Shown: positions 1 through 6,894 of the stretch, in pieces
Layout: each line of letters begins with the position of its first letter
Position numbering within the stretch: position 1 is the stretch's first letter
Virus record (IMG/VR): IMGVR_UViG_3300017714_000026
Span: 1-45,303 of that record
Direction: 5' to 3' (one strand)
From: a virus
DNA length: 45,303 nt
Translations under genes and position numbers: made by a program
Notes under the pieces: model-generated
What the model was told of the DNA's origin: nothing
Seen by the model: the letters and a program-made list of their open reading frames with translations, nothing else
Databases searched by the model: none

Positions 1-113
1 ACCAACCCAACTAAAGTTCTTTGATGGATCGCGCTCTTTATAGGCAACGATCTGTCCATCAGAGTAATAAGGGAACCGGAGTGCCGGTCCCTCTTGTCTG
101 ACGTTGAACTTTC
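1..113. repeat. Terminal redundancy, copy 1 (circular closure overlap)
   Basis: These 113 bases are repeated exactly at the other end of the window (45191-45303). The repeat lies inside the primase/helicase reading frame, and the frame continues without interruption when the two ends are joined. It is therefore most simply the overlap left when a circular or circularly permuted assembly is cut open, not the phage's physical direct terminal repeat. The unit genome length is 45190 bp. Confidence 0.95.
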
Positions 114-342
114 GACAGGTTTTCTCTGTAATCTTCCGCTTAGACAGCCGAGCAAAGTCGCCTGTGTAGTTCACCATCCGCCGCACCTTTGTTGGTTGCA
201 GATTGGTGTCACTAGAGCCTTTCTGGTGGAAACCGCAAGAGAAGCAGTAACCACCACCGTCACTGTAAATAGCGAAAGCATCACTAGAGGTACATTCAGG
301 ACAAGGGTCGTGCCGAACAAATTCATTTTCATTCGAGTTCAT
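1..342 (-). CDS. Primase/helicase, N-terminal part (gene crosses the window ends)
   Basis: This is the first 114 codons of a T7 gp4-like primase/helicase, which unwinds DNA and makes primers at the phage fork. Translation from the ATG at 342-340 shows a zinc-binding module with CPEC at residues 14-17 and CFSC at 36-39, the arrangement of the gp4 primase finger. The frame runs off position 1 and continues from 45190 down to 43940, giving one 530-residue protein (T7 gp4 is 566). An in-frame TAG lies three codons upstream, which fixes the start within a few codons. The start overlaps the end of the 43-residue gene upstream by 14 nt, which suggests translational coupling. The gene is intact; only the window splits it. 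Confidence 0.95.
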   Translation of the reverse strand, partial: MNSNENEFVRHDPCPECTSSDAFAIYSDGGGYCFSCGFHQKGSSDTNLQPTKVRRMVNYTGDFARLSKRKITEKTCRKFNVRQEGPALRFPYYSDGQIVAYKERDPSKNFSWVG

Positions 343-460
343 CAGCAATTGCTAGGTACTCCTCGAGTGCATCAAGAATCTGATCTTTTGAGAATTGTTC
401 TTCCAGACGAGCAACCAAAAGGTCTATCTCAACTAGAAGACTTGTGATTGAAGCTGTCAT
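329..460 (-). CDS. Small acidic protein between endonuclease I and primase
   Basis: This 43-residue ORF starts with MTASITSLLVEIDLL and ends with an acidic ALEEYLAIADELE tail. Its ATG overlaps the endonuclease stop (ATGA) and its end overlaps the primase start by 14 nt, so it fits tightly into an operon with no free space. It is predicted to be almost entirely helical, with heptad-like leucines. No family is recognised. The coupled overlaps on both sides are the main argument that it is real. It may be an accessory to the nuclease or primase, but that is only inferred from position. Confidence 0.75.
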   Translation of the reverse strand: MTASITSLLVEIDLLVARLEEQFSKDQILDALEEYLAIADELE

Positions 461-807
461 TCAAACCAATCAGGTGGGATATCGGGGAAAACGCACCAAA
501 GAAACCCGTGCTTATCGCACCAGCCCCCATAGGTTTGTCTGGATTTTTTACTTAGGGTGTTATTTCTTTGGAATACAAAGCGCAGATCAAGATCAGGGTG
601 TGCCTCTCGAACAGCAAGGGTTTTGCTGCGATCTCGGGGCTTAAAGAACCCTTTCGTCTCTATTACGACGCCATTAGGTAAGAAAAAGTCTGGGGTGTAT
701 CGCGATTTTGTGACGTAGTCGAACTTCTCCACCTCGTATAGGTAGGGAACTGCGTGTTTATCTAGATATTTCCCCAGCCTTTCTTCAAGGCCAGAGCGAT
801 AGTTCAT
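457..807 (-). CDS. Endonuclease I (T7 gp3-like Holliday junction resolvase)
   Basis: This 116-residue protein is close to the usual size of the phage endonuclease I family, which resolves branched DNA and degrades host DNA during T7-type infection. The catalytic layout is visible: SGLEERL near the N-terminus supplies the first Glu, YTPDFFLPNG carries the Asp, and VIETKG supplies the Glu-x-Lys pair of the PD-(D/E)XK core. The C-terminal half contains aromatic and basic residues (YGGWCDKHGF). It sits between the ssDNA-binding protein (2-nt gap) and a 43-residue ORF that overlaps its stop, the same neighbourhood as in T7-like cyanophages. The family call is firm; activity is inferred. Confidence 0.93.
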   Translation of the reverse strand: MNYRSGLEERLGKYLDKHAVPYLYEVEKFDYVTKSRYTPDFFLPNGVVIETKGFFKPRDRSKTLAVREAHPDLDLRFVFQRNNTLSKKSRQTYGGWCDKHGFLWCVFPDIPPDWFE

Positions 808-809
808 AT

Positions 810-1385
810 CTAGAAGTCGTAGCTGTCCTCACTTGCGGCAACAGCAACAGGTCGAACAGCAGGACTGTCGGCCTTAAAGCCTTCAACGTTTCCGAACATG
901 GCGGCCACGTCTTCGACGGACATATCACCGGAGTCAACTGTTCCGTTGCCTGATACCAGTTCAACAACTTGAACACCGACCACCTTCATAGAGGTGCCGA
1001 CATTGGGTCCAACCGCATAAGGACGTTGATCGACAATCAGATTGACCTTTGTTCCTTTGCGGATCCCTAACAAAGTTGCTTTGTCAATCGGGTCACCGCT
1101 GGTGTCAACAAAGACGGGCTCAGGCCGGGGCTTGCGGGAGCCATCACCTTCTCCGTATGTGTATTTACATACCCCTTTGTCGTCCCATGGGGTCATAGCA
1201 ACTTGAACACGACCTGATGCCTTGGATTTTGCCCATTCGAGAAGTTCTTCCCGGTCAACTTCAATTTGTTCGAGTTGTTTTGCAGGGATGGTGTATGCGA
1301 ACGTCCTGGTGTTGTATTTGCCGGAGTCTTCTCCAACTGAAACAAAGCCAGATAGTTCTGTAGCGAATGTGTAGCGATTAGCCAT
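810..1385 (-). CDS. Single-stranded DNA-binding protein (T7 gp2.5-like)
   Basis: This 191-residue protein is predicted to coat ssDNA at the replication fork and to contact polymerase and helicase. The signature is a beta-rich body followed by an acidic, disordered tail ending in an aromatic residue (SEDSYDF), as in gp2.5, where the terminal Phe docks on the polymerase and helicase. Features such as GTKVNLIVDQRPY fit an OB-type fold, but no residue is diagnostic alone. It is followed at once by endonuclease I and the primase, the normal T7 replication cluster. The ATG at 1385 is preceded by a short leader after the basic mini-protein gene. Confidence 0.88.
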   Translation of the reverse strand: MANRYTFATELSGFVSVGEDSGKYNTRTFAYTIPAKQLEQIEVDREELLEWAKSKASGRVQVAMTPWDDKGVCKYTYGEGDGSRKPRPEPVFVDTSGDPIDKATLLGIRKGTKVNLIVDQRPYAVGPNVGTSMKVVGVQVVELVSGNGTVDSGDMSVEDVAAMFGNVEGFKADSPAVRPVAVAASEDSYDF

Positions 1386-1408
1386 TGGTGGTTAATAGGT
1401 GTTGTGGA

Positions 1409-1534
1409 TTACTTGCCTTGGCCGCGATATGCCTTTTTTGACCCGCGTGGTTTGGAATGTGTTCCGTTGCCTTGGCGTGTTTTCTTTGGCTTGCCAGGTA
1501 CGAATGAGCCCCCGGCTAGTGCTTTGCTTCTCAT
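1409..1534 (-). CDS. Tiny basic Lys/Arg/Gly-rich protein
   Basis: This 41-residue ORF contains KKTRQGNGTHSKPRGSKKAY and ends YRGQGK. The K-K-T-R-Q-G ... R-G-Q-G-K layout is one I recognise from short proteins found across cyanophages; its function is unknown. The ATG overlaps the stop of the preceding gene (ATGA), so the two are probably translated together just upstream of ssb. The composition (about one third Lys, Arg or Gly, no hydrophobic core) suggests an RNA- or DNA-binding disordered peptide, but that is inference. It is real by position and family resemblance despite its length. Confidence 0.75.
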   Translation of the reverse strand: MRSKALAGGSFVPGKPKKTRQGNGTHSKPRGSKKAYRGQGK

Positions 1535-1704
1535 AGGTCGAACTCCTGATATCCGGCCAGATAGCGGGCATAAACATCAGGTGACATTTCGTCGAACTCT
1601 TTGCGGGTCATCCCGTAAAGCTCGATCTCACAGTTCTCAATAAGCCACTTTTCTTGCTGCGTAGCCATCGGAGATGGGTCTATTTCGTGGTAAGGCAAAA
1701 GCAT
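1531..1704 (-). CDS. Small conserved-type protein upstream of ssb
   Basis: This ORF has 57 residues from the ATG at 1704; an internal ATG at 1668 would give 45. The core reads WLIENCEIELYGMTRKEF and ends YLAGYQEFDL, an amphipathic helical pattern with no known domain. Neither start has a clear Shine-Dalgarno. The longer start lies just downstream of one copy of the repeated TCACTNCCACCTAGC-like element (1728-1740) and is preferred. The stop overlaps the next ATG. It is the first gene after the terminator at 1763-1789, so it probably heads the ssb / endonuclease / primase transcript. Function unknown. Confidence 0.65.
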   Translation of the reverse strand: MLLPYHEIDPSPMATQQEKWLIENCEIELYGMTRKEFDEMSPDVYARYLAGYQEFDL

Positions 1705-1762
1705 TAGATGTTGAAATCAGTCGGTCTGCTAGGTGGAATTGTTTAAGAACCCAGTGAGGCAT

Positions 1763-1789
1763 TAAAAAAGAGACCCCCTGAGGAGTCTC
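1763..1789 (-). terminator. Rho-independent terminator after the integrase/attP region
   Basis: On the minus strand a GAGACTCC ... GGGGTCTC stem with a short loop is followed directly by TTTTTT. It lies between the attP candidate and the ssb operon, so it would stop transcription coming from the RNA polymerase / integrase side. Confidence 0.75.
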
Positions 1790-1820
1790 ACTTCCACATG
1801 CGATCAAATCATGCGGTGCC

Positions 1821-1859
1821 TTTTAAGTCTGGTGCGTCTACCGATTCCGCCATGCCCCC
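1821..1859 (-). other. attP: Putative attP: 5' half of a tRNA-Leu(UAA) gene
   Basis: Read on the minus strand this is the 5' half of a leucine tRNA: a 7-nt acceptor strand (GGGGGCA), TG, the D-arm GCGGAATCGGTAGACGC, A26, the anticodon-stem strand CCAGA and the loop CTTAAAA with anticodon TAA. The sequence that follows (GGCACC) does not complete the anticodon stem, so tRNA identity stops at the anticodon loop, where many tyrosine integrases cross over. It lies about 85 bp beyond the integrase stop. A comparable int-adjacent tRNA-Leu match is known in the cyanopodovirus P-SSP7. It is not a functional tRNA gene. Confidence 0.82.
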
Positions 1860-1867
1860 CAAGGGAT

Positions 1868-1884
1868 CTCAGCGAAAGGCTGAG
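1868..1884. other. Short hairpin between integrase and attP
   Basis: A perfect 6-bp stem CTCAGC / GCTGAG with a GAAAG loop sits beyond the integrase stop. No U-tract follows on the minus strand, so it is more likely an mRNA 3'-end stabiliser or integrase arm-site context than a terminator. Confidence 0.4.
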
Positions 1885-1942
1885 GCCTGTTTTACCGTAA
1901 CATTCGGCAAAATTGGGGTGTTTCAGGAAACGTCAGACGCGC

Positions 1943-2803
1943 TCAGAGTGCCAGAACGGCAGATCTGGCGGCCTCATCTGTGGCCTTGCAATACTTGAGA
2001 GACATGTCGATGGTCTTATGGCCGAGGGCCTCCATCAACGTGCGGGGATGCGTAACTGCACCCATCCAAGTACCAAATGAATGACGAAGACAATGCCAGA
2101 CGTAGTCATCACTAAATCCTGCGATCTTCCTTACCTTGCAAAAGTTGCGGTAAAGCTGATCTTTGTTATCCCAGTCGGCCCTAAATAGGTACTCCTGGTC
2201 TAAGCGATCAAAAATGATCTTCTGGATTTTTGGATGCAATGTGATGTTGCGTACCCCTTTAGCATTCTTCGTCAGACGCCCGGTCTTACCGCCGATCCAG
2301 ATTTGATCGTGTGCCGAGTCGTAGTCAGCCGACTTGAGCTTGAGTAGCTCGCCTTGCCTAATCCCTGTGTAAGCAGAGACAAGCATGGCGTCCGCTAAGT
2401 CATCACCCCAGCGATCTCCAAAGAGATCACGGGAGACAGAGCAGAGCCTGTCAACGTCGTCTTTGGTGAACCACTCAATGCGGCAGGCACCTTCTTGAGC
2501 CCGTGGGAAGACGGGCATGTCGTATTTGTGAAGGCCAGCTAGATGGGTGAAGTTGAACACTGTGGAGCCAGCCGAAAGAATTCGGTTGACTGTTGATCCA
2601 CTGCGTCCTTCCTCAAGCTCAGCTTTAAGTTCCAACCACCAACCAGCAACGGTCAGTCGCTTAAGTGGAAGTGATTTGCCAGCATATTGAGTGATGTGGT
2701 TTGCATTTGTCAGAGCTGTCTTTGCTCCTCTTGTGCGCTTCCACTTGACACGCCATGTGTATTCCAAGGCGTCATTCCACGTTTTTACTGTCGTGGTTGT
2801 CAT
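1943..2803 (-). CDS. int: Tyrosine site-specific recombinase / integrase
   Basis: This 286-residue phage integrase is predicted to recombine attP with a host attB. The catalytic set is visible: Arg149 in YTGIRQGELL, His237-x-x-Arg240 in WHCLRHSFG, His262 in LGHKT and the nucleophile Tyr271 in LKYCKAT. The N-terminal roughly 110 residues form a SAM-like core-binding domain. It overlaps the winged-helix gene upstream by 32 nt, and a tRNA-Leu-derived attP candidate lies just downstream, so site and enzyme travel together. All catalytic residues are present, so it should be active. Actual lysogeny is not shown by sequence alone. Confidence 0.95.
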   Translation of the reverse strand: MTTTTVKTWNDALEYTWRVKWKRTRGAKTALTNANHITQYAGKSLPLKRLTVAGWWLELKAELEEGRSGSTVNRILSAGSTVFNFTHLAGLHKYDMPVFPRAQEGACRIEWFTKDDVDRLCSVSRDLFGDRWGDDLADAMLVSAYTGIRQGELLKLKSADYDSAHDQIWIGGKTGRLTKNAKGVRNITLHPKIQKIIFDRLDQEYLFRADWDNKDQLYRNFCKVRKIAGFSDDYVWHCLRHSFGTWMGAVTHPRTLMEALGHKTIDMSLKYCKATDEAARSAVLAL

Positions 2804-3197
2804 GAGCTTTCAGGTCCTCCTGTGCTTTGGTGAGTGTGTTTAGAGACGCTGTGGCGTAGTTGTCCAACAGGTTGGTGAAGATCTCACCTCTGGGGGTCAA
2901 ATACAAGAGATACCCGCGCCAGTTTTCCGGGTCTCTCTCCCGGCGTACAAGCCGCAGGCCTGAGCGATGCTCGAGCCTGTGTTGAGGTCCAAGCCACTTG
3001 ACACAACGGCTTACGCTGCTGCGCGAGATATTGCAGTGCTTCATCAGGTCATCCTGTTTGCACCCGTTATGAGACGCAATCCAGAAAAACACTGACATCA
3101 GTTGAGCTGGAAACTCCCGCTCTCCTGTTGACCGCAACAACTCGATAACCATGAAGGCACGCATTGCACCTTCGCTAGTTAGTTTCTCAAGTGGCAT
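2772..3197 (-). CDS. Winged-helix (MarR-like) DNA-binding protein
   Basis: This 141-residue protein carries a winged helix-turn-helix: QDDLMKHCNISRSSVSRCVK at about residues 48-67 reads as a HTH with recognition helix SRSSVSRCVKWL, followed by a wing around RSGLRLVRRERDPENWRGY and LTPRGE. That pattern is typical of MarR-type regulators. It lies between the RNA polymerase and the integrase, and its 3' end overlaps int by 32 nt, so the two are probably co-translated. A role in controlling integration or early-gene shut-off is inferred from position. It could instead be a directionality factor, although it is large for one. Confidence 0.75.
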   Translation of the reverse strand: MPLEKLTSEGAMRAFMVIELLRSTGEREFPAQLMSVFFWIASHNGCKQDDLMKHCNISRSSVSRCVKWLGPQHRLEHRSGLRLVRRERDPENWRGYLLYLTPRGEIFTNLLDNYATASLNTLTKAQEDLKAHDNHDSKNVE

Positions 3198-3220
3198 CGA
3201 CCTTAGGCCTGTGTTGCATT

Positions 3221-3364
3221 TTAGTCGAAGGTCACCTCAATGGACCAGCATTCTTCCAAAAGATCTAGGACTTGAGCCAAGACGTAACCGCCTTGAATGT
3301 CGTTGTCCCTGTACCAGTGCAAACGCTCGACGCCATTGGCGTTTGGTTCGTATGTGTAGTCCAT
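3221..3364 (-). CDS. Small acidic protein after the RNA polymerase gene
   Basis: This 47-residue ORF starts MDYTYEPNANGVERLHWYR and ends ECWSIEVTFD. The ATG begins one base after the RNA polymerase stop, a coupled arrangement. Three tryptophans or tyrosines and an acidic C-terminus suggest a compact alpha/beta peptide, but no family is recognised. No longer ORF competes on either strand. T7 encodes small inhibitors of the host polymerase near this region; assigning such a role here would be a guess. Confidence 0.65.
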   Translation of the reverse strand: MDYTYEPNANGVERLHWYRDNDIQGGYVLAQVLDLLEECWSIEVTFD

Positions 3365-3365
3365 A

Positions 3366-5690
3366 TCAACAAAAAAAATATGTGGATTGGTTAACACTCT
3401 CTAAATCAAGGGTGTTTTTAATTAAGTCAGGATCCAACTGGACCCCTACTTGATCAGCCCATTGCTGCAACACGGGAGCTTTATACATTTCAGCAAAGTG
3501 CAGCCGAATTTCAGCGGCCATGGCATCCATGTCACAAGACCGTCCCATCACGCAATCATGGATCACGCTAAAAGGCTTATCCCAAAAGGCAAAAGTCAAA
3601 TGTAAAAGGGCTGAGTCCTTAGAATGCACCGCGTTAGGAGCTAATGCAGAGCGGTGGTGACTGCGATCAGGACCAAGAAAACCATCAGCAATGGTGGATT
3701 TAATTCGTGCTCCCCCCATCAATCTGGTCTGCACCTCAATGGTGTTTGAAATGCGTAGATCTTGATTAACTACAAACCCGGAGGGTGTAGTCCATTGGAT
3801 CGACTCTTTACCAGAATCAAGGATGTCTATCGCTGATTGTTTTAACCATTTCATTACCGCAATTGGTCCAGGTAGGACCTCAGGTATCGCCTTTTTAAAT
3901 ATGGCGTTGGTAATGACAGTCAGGTCTTGACTTGTGAACTCATGACCGGCTTCTTTTAAAGCCAATCTGATGTAATTTCTTGAAGATGACTGAGTCACCC
4001 CATAGGGACAACACATCACGCTTCTTTTGGTTACGCGCCTATTCATCCAAGGATGAAACTTCTCAGGCATGTACTTCTTAGCCACCTCTGCAACAGTGCG
4101 ATAAATATCACCCGGCTTTTCAGTCGGTGTAACATTTACCTCTGCAGATGTGTCCCCGCAAAGTGTCAAAGCGGCGAGGTGTTGCAAGCCAGATGCAGTG
4201 GCGTCGATGCCACACATGAGGCCTGAGGTGTCCCTAGTGCAATCGATACAGGTGGCCTTGAACTCAAGACACGCTGCGAGGTAACTCCAGGGCTCAGCGG
4301 CGTCATGCCAACGTTTGTCATGGATTGGATCCGATGCAATTGAGTTGATTAAGTCGATGTTGTCGTCGACCCATTGAACCCGCGTGGTCATCGTCTCCTT
4401 ATCCAGTCCCGCCGTGGTGGCGAGGTGTACGGATAGCCAGTAACGGTTGACAGGACCCTCCTCTGCAAAGAGAACGAGACTTTTATCAAAGTCGGTTCCC
4501 TGAACGTTAAACGTACTTTGGAAATAAATTCTTCCCCTGTAATCCATGGAAGCACTACACCAAAAAGCAGCCTCATCGGCATACTTTCGAGCGATATACA
4601 TTACCTCAGTAGTTCTCCAGTTTTTCTGGGCTAACTGGGCGTTGTAGTTCTCCGCATCTCTGCGGGCTCGCTTGTACTCGTTAACGGTGTCATCATCAGC
4701 ATCCTTAGCCAACCTGTTTTCAGGGATGGGCATTGGAGCATCACGTTTGAATTTGCCAACTGATATGAAATTTTCATAGCAGTGATCAGCAACAGCAAGA
4801 ACCAATGAATTGATTTTATAAGGTTGTTGTTGAAGCCGGTTCAGCATCGCAATCGGAATGTCTCCCTGCTTAACTGGGGCCACTTTTGCAGCTTTACGAA
4901 TCAAAGGATTCATCTGACGAACTGACTCTGTTAGATACCCACCATTTGTGTCATTGCTCCAATCAACAGGAGGACAAAGCATCGGCCACTGGCAAAAAGA
5001 TAGAGATTCAGCAGCGGCCATGATTGTGTCTCGATGCGATAGGAACGCATCTGTGTAGGTCATCACCTTGCGCGTCCGTTTACCTCGTTTGATAAACCTT
5101 GGTACAAGCCAGCCTGTCGCCTCAATAAGGGCATTAATTAGCCAAGCACCAACTTTATGGTTGATGATGTTGGGCCAACGTTCCCATTCGATTTCTTCCT
5201 TGTTGAAAGCTCGAGTGAAGACTGTTGCCTTTTGTCCGGTACCTGTACTTTTATGGAAAAAGAACTCTGTTTTTTTGTAAAGGTCCGGCTCTTGTTCTGC
5301 GTAGTAGCACAGGCGTAGTTCGAGCTGGACATTTCGACCAACTCGCGTGGTTAGCTCTTGCAATAACGGCTCGGCTTCCTTCCCCAGAACGTCGAGAACG
5401 GTTTTCATTGCAATCAGTGCAAGTGTTTCCGCGTTGGCGTGCTTGAGATGGTTGACCACCTCCACTGCATCCATCCCAGATTTTCCGCTTGACAGTGCCC
5501 CATAACGTTTGCGGATTTGAGCAGCTACTGGCTCCAAAAGAGTTTTTACTGCTTTGCGCCCGTAAACCGTGTTTGATGCATAGCTCCTTTCAGATGCTTC
5601 CCGAGTGTTTTTAAGAAGACGGTGCCGAGCCTCTTCGTGTGCTTGGGTCTCACGCTGTAATTGTCGGCTAATGAGAGAAAGGTCGTTCAT
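3366..5690 (-). CDS. T7-like single-subunit DNA-directed RNA polymerase
   Basis: This 774-residue polymerase transcribes the middle and late genes. Motifs line up with T7 RNAP: YRGRIYFQSTFN in the palm, motif A CGIDATASGLQHL near residue 490 with the first catalytic Asp, motif B VTKRSVMCCPYG with the Lys and Tyr of the O-helix, WTTPSGF, LAPNAVHSKD, and motif C VIHDCVMG near residue 705 with the second Asp. It is shorter than T7 RNAP (883). The frame is open to a TTG at 5726, but the ATG at 5690 falls just after the stop of the upstream gene (5698) and is preferred. Promoters for it could not be identified by eye. Confidence 0.96.
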   Translation of the reverse strand: MNDLSLISRQLQRETQAHEEARHRLLKNTREASERSYASNTVYGRKAVKTLLEPVAAQIRKRYGALSSGKSGMDAVEVVNHLKHANAETLALIAMKTVLDVLGKEAEPLLQELTTRVGRNVQLELRLCYYAEQEPDLYKKTEFFFHKSTGTGQKATVFTRAFNKEEIEWERWPNIINHKVGAWLINALIEATGWLVPRFIKRGKRTRKVMTYTDAFLSHRDTIMAAAESLSFCQWPMLCPPVDWSNDTNGGYLTESVRQMNPLIRKAAKVAPVKQGDIPIAMLNRLQQQPYKINSLVLAVADHCYENFISVGKFKRDAPMPIPENRLAKDADDDTVNEYKRARRDAENYNAQLAQKNWRTTEVMYIARKYADEAAFWCSASMDYRGRIYFQSTFNVQGTDFDKSLVLFAEEGPVNRYWLSVHLATTAGLDKETMTTRVQWVDDNIDLINSIASDPIHDKRWHDAAEPWSYLAACLEFKATCIDCTRDTSGLMCGIDATASGLQHLAALTLCGDTSAEVNVTPTEKPGDIYRTVAEVAKKYMPEKFHPWMNRRVTKRSVMCCPYGVTQSSSRNYIRLALKEAGHEFTSQDLTVITNAIFKKAIPEVLPGPIAVMKWLKQSAIDILDSGKESIQWTTPSGFVVNQDLRISNTIEVQTRLMGGARIKSTIADGFLGPDRSHHRSALAPNAVHSKDSALLHLTFAFWDKPFSVIHDCVMGRSCDMDAMAAEIRLHFAEMYKAPVLQQWADQVGVQLDPDLIKNTLDLESVNQSTYFFC

Positions 5691-5697
5691 ACCTTGG

Positions 5698-5889
5698 CTA
5701 GGTGGGAGTGTCGAGCATTTGTTCAAGGTCGTTAAGCGTCAGCCCCCTGCGGTTGGCTTCTGCAATCAACCCGTTTATTAATCCGGTGGTGTAGTTGTCC
5801 ATGTAGTCCCCATAGAGAAGAGCCAAACCGTGATCGGTCAGGTCTTGCAAGGTTTCGACTAGATGTAGCTGGTATTGCTCAGGAGTCAT
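5698..5889 (-). CDS. Small protein upstream of the RNA polymerase
   Basis: This 63-residue protein (MTPEQYQLHLVETLQDL ... NDLEQMLDTPT) is acidic and predicted helical, with a Glu/Leu-rich C-terminal segment. It is separated by 2 nt from the gene before it and by 7 nt from the polymerase ATG at 5690. Its stop codon TAG is part of one copy of the repeated CACTNCCACCTAGC element. No domain is recognised. Tight packing on both sides supports it as a real early gene. Confidence 0.7.
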   Translation of the reverse strand: MTPEQYQLHLVETLQDLTDHGLALLYGDYMDNYTTGLINGLIAEANRRGLTLNDLEQMLDTPT

Positions 5890-5891
5890 AT

Positions 5892-6056
5892 TTATTCAAT
5901 CCATTTACCGCGACCCTTTAAAACATCAACGATTGCGTCATGTTGAGCGCAAAGGTTGTCATAGACAAAGTCGTTTTTTGATGTCGCAAGGATGTCGTGC
6001 GACAAGCTGTCGATGCGCTCGCAAAGCTGAGCATCGGTCATTTGGACTAAGTACAT
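5892..6056 (-). CDS. Small early protein, 54 aa
   Basis: This ORF reads MYLVQMTDAQLCERIDSLSHDI and ends VLKGRGKWIE. An internal ATG (MTDAQL) six codons in is an alternative start. It ends 2 nt before the next gene. The helical pattern with D/E-L repeats and a basic-aromatic C-terminus is typical of short phage proteins. No family is recognised. The intergenic run upstream holds a small hairpin with a T-tract (6065-6087). Confidence 0.6.
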   Translation of the reverse strand: MYLVQMTDAQLCERIDSLSHDILATSKNDFVYDNLCAQHDAIVDVLKGRGKWIE

Positions 6057-6064
6057 TTGATACC

Positions 6065-6087
6065 AAAAAAAGTGAGAATTGTTCTCA
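6065..6087 (-). other. Hairpin with T-tract / palindrome TGAGAA-TTG-TTCTCA
   Basis: The perfect 6-bp inverted repeat TGAGAA / TTCTCA with a 3-nt centre is followed on the minus strand by ACTTTTTTT. It could be a weak terminator or attenuator between two early genes, or a protein-binding palindrome; the stem alone is short for efficient termination. Confidence 0.4.
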
Positions 6088-6109
6088 ACGTGTTAGGTGA
6101 TAGTGATAG

Positions 6110-6283
6110 CTACCAGTCAAAATCAGGGCTAGGGATTATCCGCCTGATCTTGTATCCAGGTTGAAGTAGCTCTTCTGCTGAGCATTTGACATCGAAACTA
6201 TTTCTGCCATAAGTGACCCAAACCCGCTCATTACCTTCTCGGTCTTGGTAATGGACGTCATAGTTTTGGAACTTCGCGATCAT
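6110..6283 (-). CDS. Small early protein, 57 aa
   Basis: This ORF reads MIAKFQNYDVHYQDREGNER, continues VWVTYGRNSFDVKC and ends IRRIIPSPDFDW. The alternation of hydrophobic and charged residues suggests a small beta-barrel or beta-sheet fold, with a conserved-looking PSPDFDW C-terminus. A copy of the repeated intergenic element begins a few bases after its TAG stop. The start overlaps nothing and lies 28 nt after the previous gene. Function unknown. Confidence 0.65.
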   Translation of the reverse strand: MIAKFQNYDVHYQDREGNERVWVTYGRNSFDVKCSAEELLQPGYKIRRIIPSPDFDW

Positions 6284-6310
6284 TTGTTTTTTGTATCACG
6301 TTGATACTTG

Positions 6311-6490
6311 CTAGGTGTCCGCATGTTTTTTGTATCCATAGCGACTTGTTAGGTTTCGGTATTCAATTCGTAGCATTTCAGATAAAGATTTAAGTCTTAG
6401 TTTTTCTGCTTTACTGGTTGTGCTGTTCATTAGTTGAAAGCATTGGGTGAGTTGAGACCAAATAAAAGAAAGCTCTCGAACGTGCGTCAT
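6311..6490 (-). CDS. Small early protein, 59 aa
   Basis: This helical, basic protein starts MTHVRELSFIWSQLTQCF and ends RYGYKKHADT, with a Lys/Leu-rich middle (KAEKLRLKSLSEMLRIEYR) that could form an amphipathic helix. It is the first gene after the 340-bp leader that follows the terminator at 6828-6851, so it heads the transcript leading to the RNA polymerase. Its TAG stop is embedded in a copy of the repeated CACCTAGC element. No family is recognised. Confidence 0.6.
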   Translation of the reverse strand: MTHVRELSFIWSQLTQCFQLMNSTTSKAEKLRLKSLSEMLRIEYRNLTSRYGYKKHADT

Positions 6491-6827
6491 GGGTCAGTAC
6501 ATCAATCCTCGAGTGCTAGGTGAGAGTGAATAAAAAGATGAATCGACAATTACGGATCTGGAAAAGAGAGCGCGGCCTCTCGCATCAGGCATGTCGGTCT
6601 GGCGGTTTTCTCCCCGCCGTTGGTATCAACATGCCAGGTGGTAGTGACTTTGCAATGTGCGTGGCGATACACAACAACACAACAGCAGCGTTGCGTCAAA
6701 ATTAAGCCAGTGGTACCAGTGCTTTTGAGAATACTTAAGGATTTATAGAGACATTTAAACCCTCGTGAATACCCGCGTGGTCTGCTAACGATGTAACATA
6801 GTGCGACATTTTCTGGAGGTTTGCATT
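6491..6827 (-). promoter_or_regulatory. Gene-free leader of the RNA polymerase operon
   Basis: About 340 bp without a convincing gene lie between the terminator at 6828-6851 and the first ORF at 6490. On the minus strand a possible sigma70-type promoter reads TTCACG, 16 bp, TATAAA at about 6740-6770. A two-tier hairpin at 6588-6635 has an outer stem GGCATGT / ACATGCC and an inner stem GGCGG / CCGCC around an A-rich loop. Two copies of the repeated intergenic element (6515-6529, 6633-6647) flank it. A 61-codon plus-strand frame crosses the region but is not supported. This is probably where host polymerase starts the operon leading to the phage RNA polymerase. Confidence 0.5.
6588..6635 (-). 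other. Two-tier RNA hairpin in the leader
   Basis: The outer 7-bp stem (6588-6594 with 6629-6635) and inner 5-bp stem (6601-6605 with 6614-6618) are perfect matches with asymmetric internal loops. No U-tract follows, which argues against a terminator. It may be a processing site or a structured 5' leader element. Confidence 0.5.
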
Positions 6828-6851
6828 AAAAAAGCGGGCTTGATTGCCCGC
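6828..6851 (-). terminator. Rho-independent terminator closing the first early block
   Basis: On the minus strand GCGGGC - AATCAA - GCCCGC is followed directly by TTTTTT, a textbook intrinsic terminator. It lies 44 bp after the 113-residue gene at 6895-7236 and separates the early block (9.0-6.9 kb) from the RNA polymerase operon. Confidence 0.88.
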
Positions 6852-6894
6852 CTTATGCGTTGTTAATGTGGGTATTTTTTGGCTTAGGTATTAA

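Noticed and set aside
1-113. The 113-bp end repeat as the phage's direct terminal repeat
   Set aside because: It lies in the middle of the primase coding sequence, far from the terminase/early-gene junction where T7-like ends occur; it is an assembly overlap.
94-447. 117-codon plus-strand ORF
   Set aside because: Antisense to the primase zinc-finger coding sequence, which has clear motifs.
1801-1870. A functional tRNA-Leu gene
   Set aside because: Only the 5' half to the anticodon loop is present; the 3' half of the anticodon stem, the T-arm and acceptor are missing.
6520-6705. 61-codon plus-strand ORF with an AGGTGAG sequence upstream
   Set aside because: The apparent ribosome-binding site is a copy of the repeated intergenic element, and the frame crosses two hairpin strands; no domain is seen. 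It remains a weak possibility.
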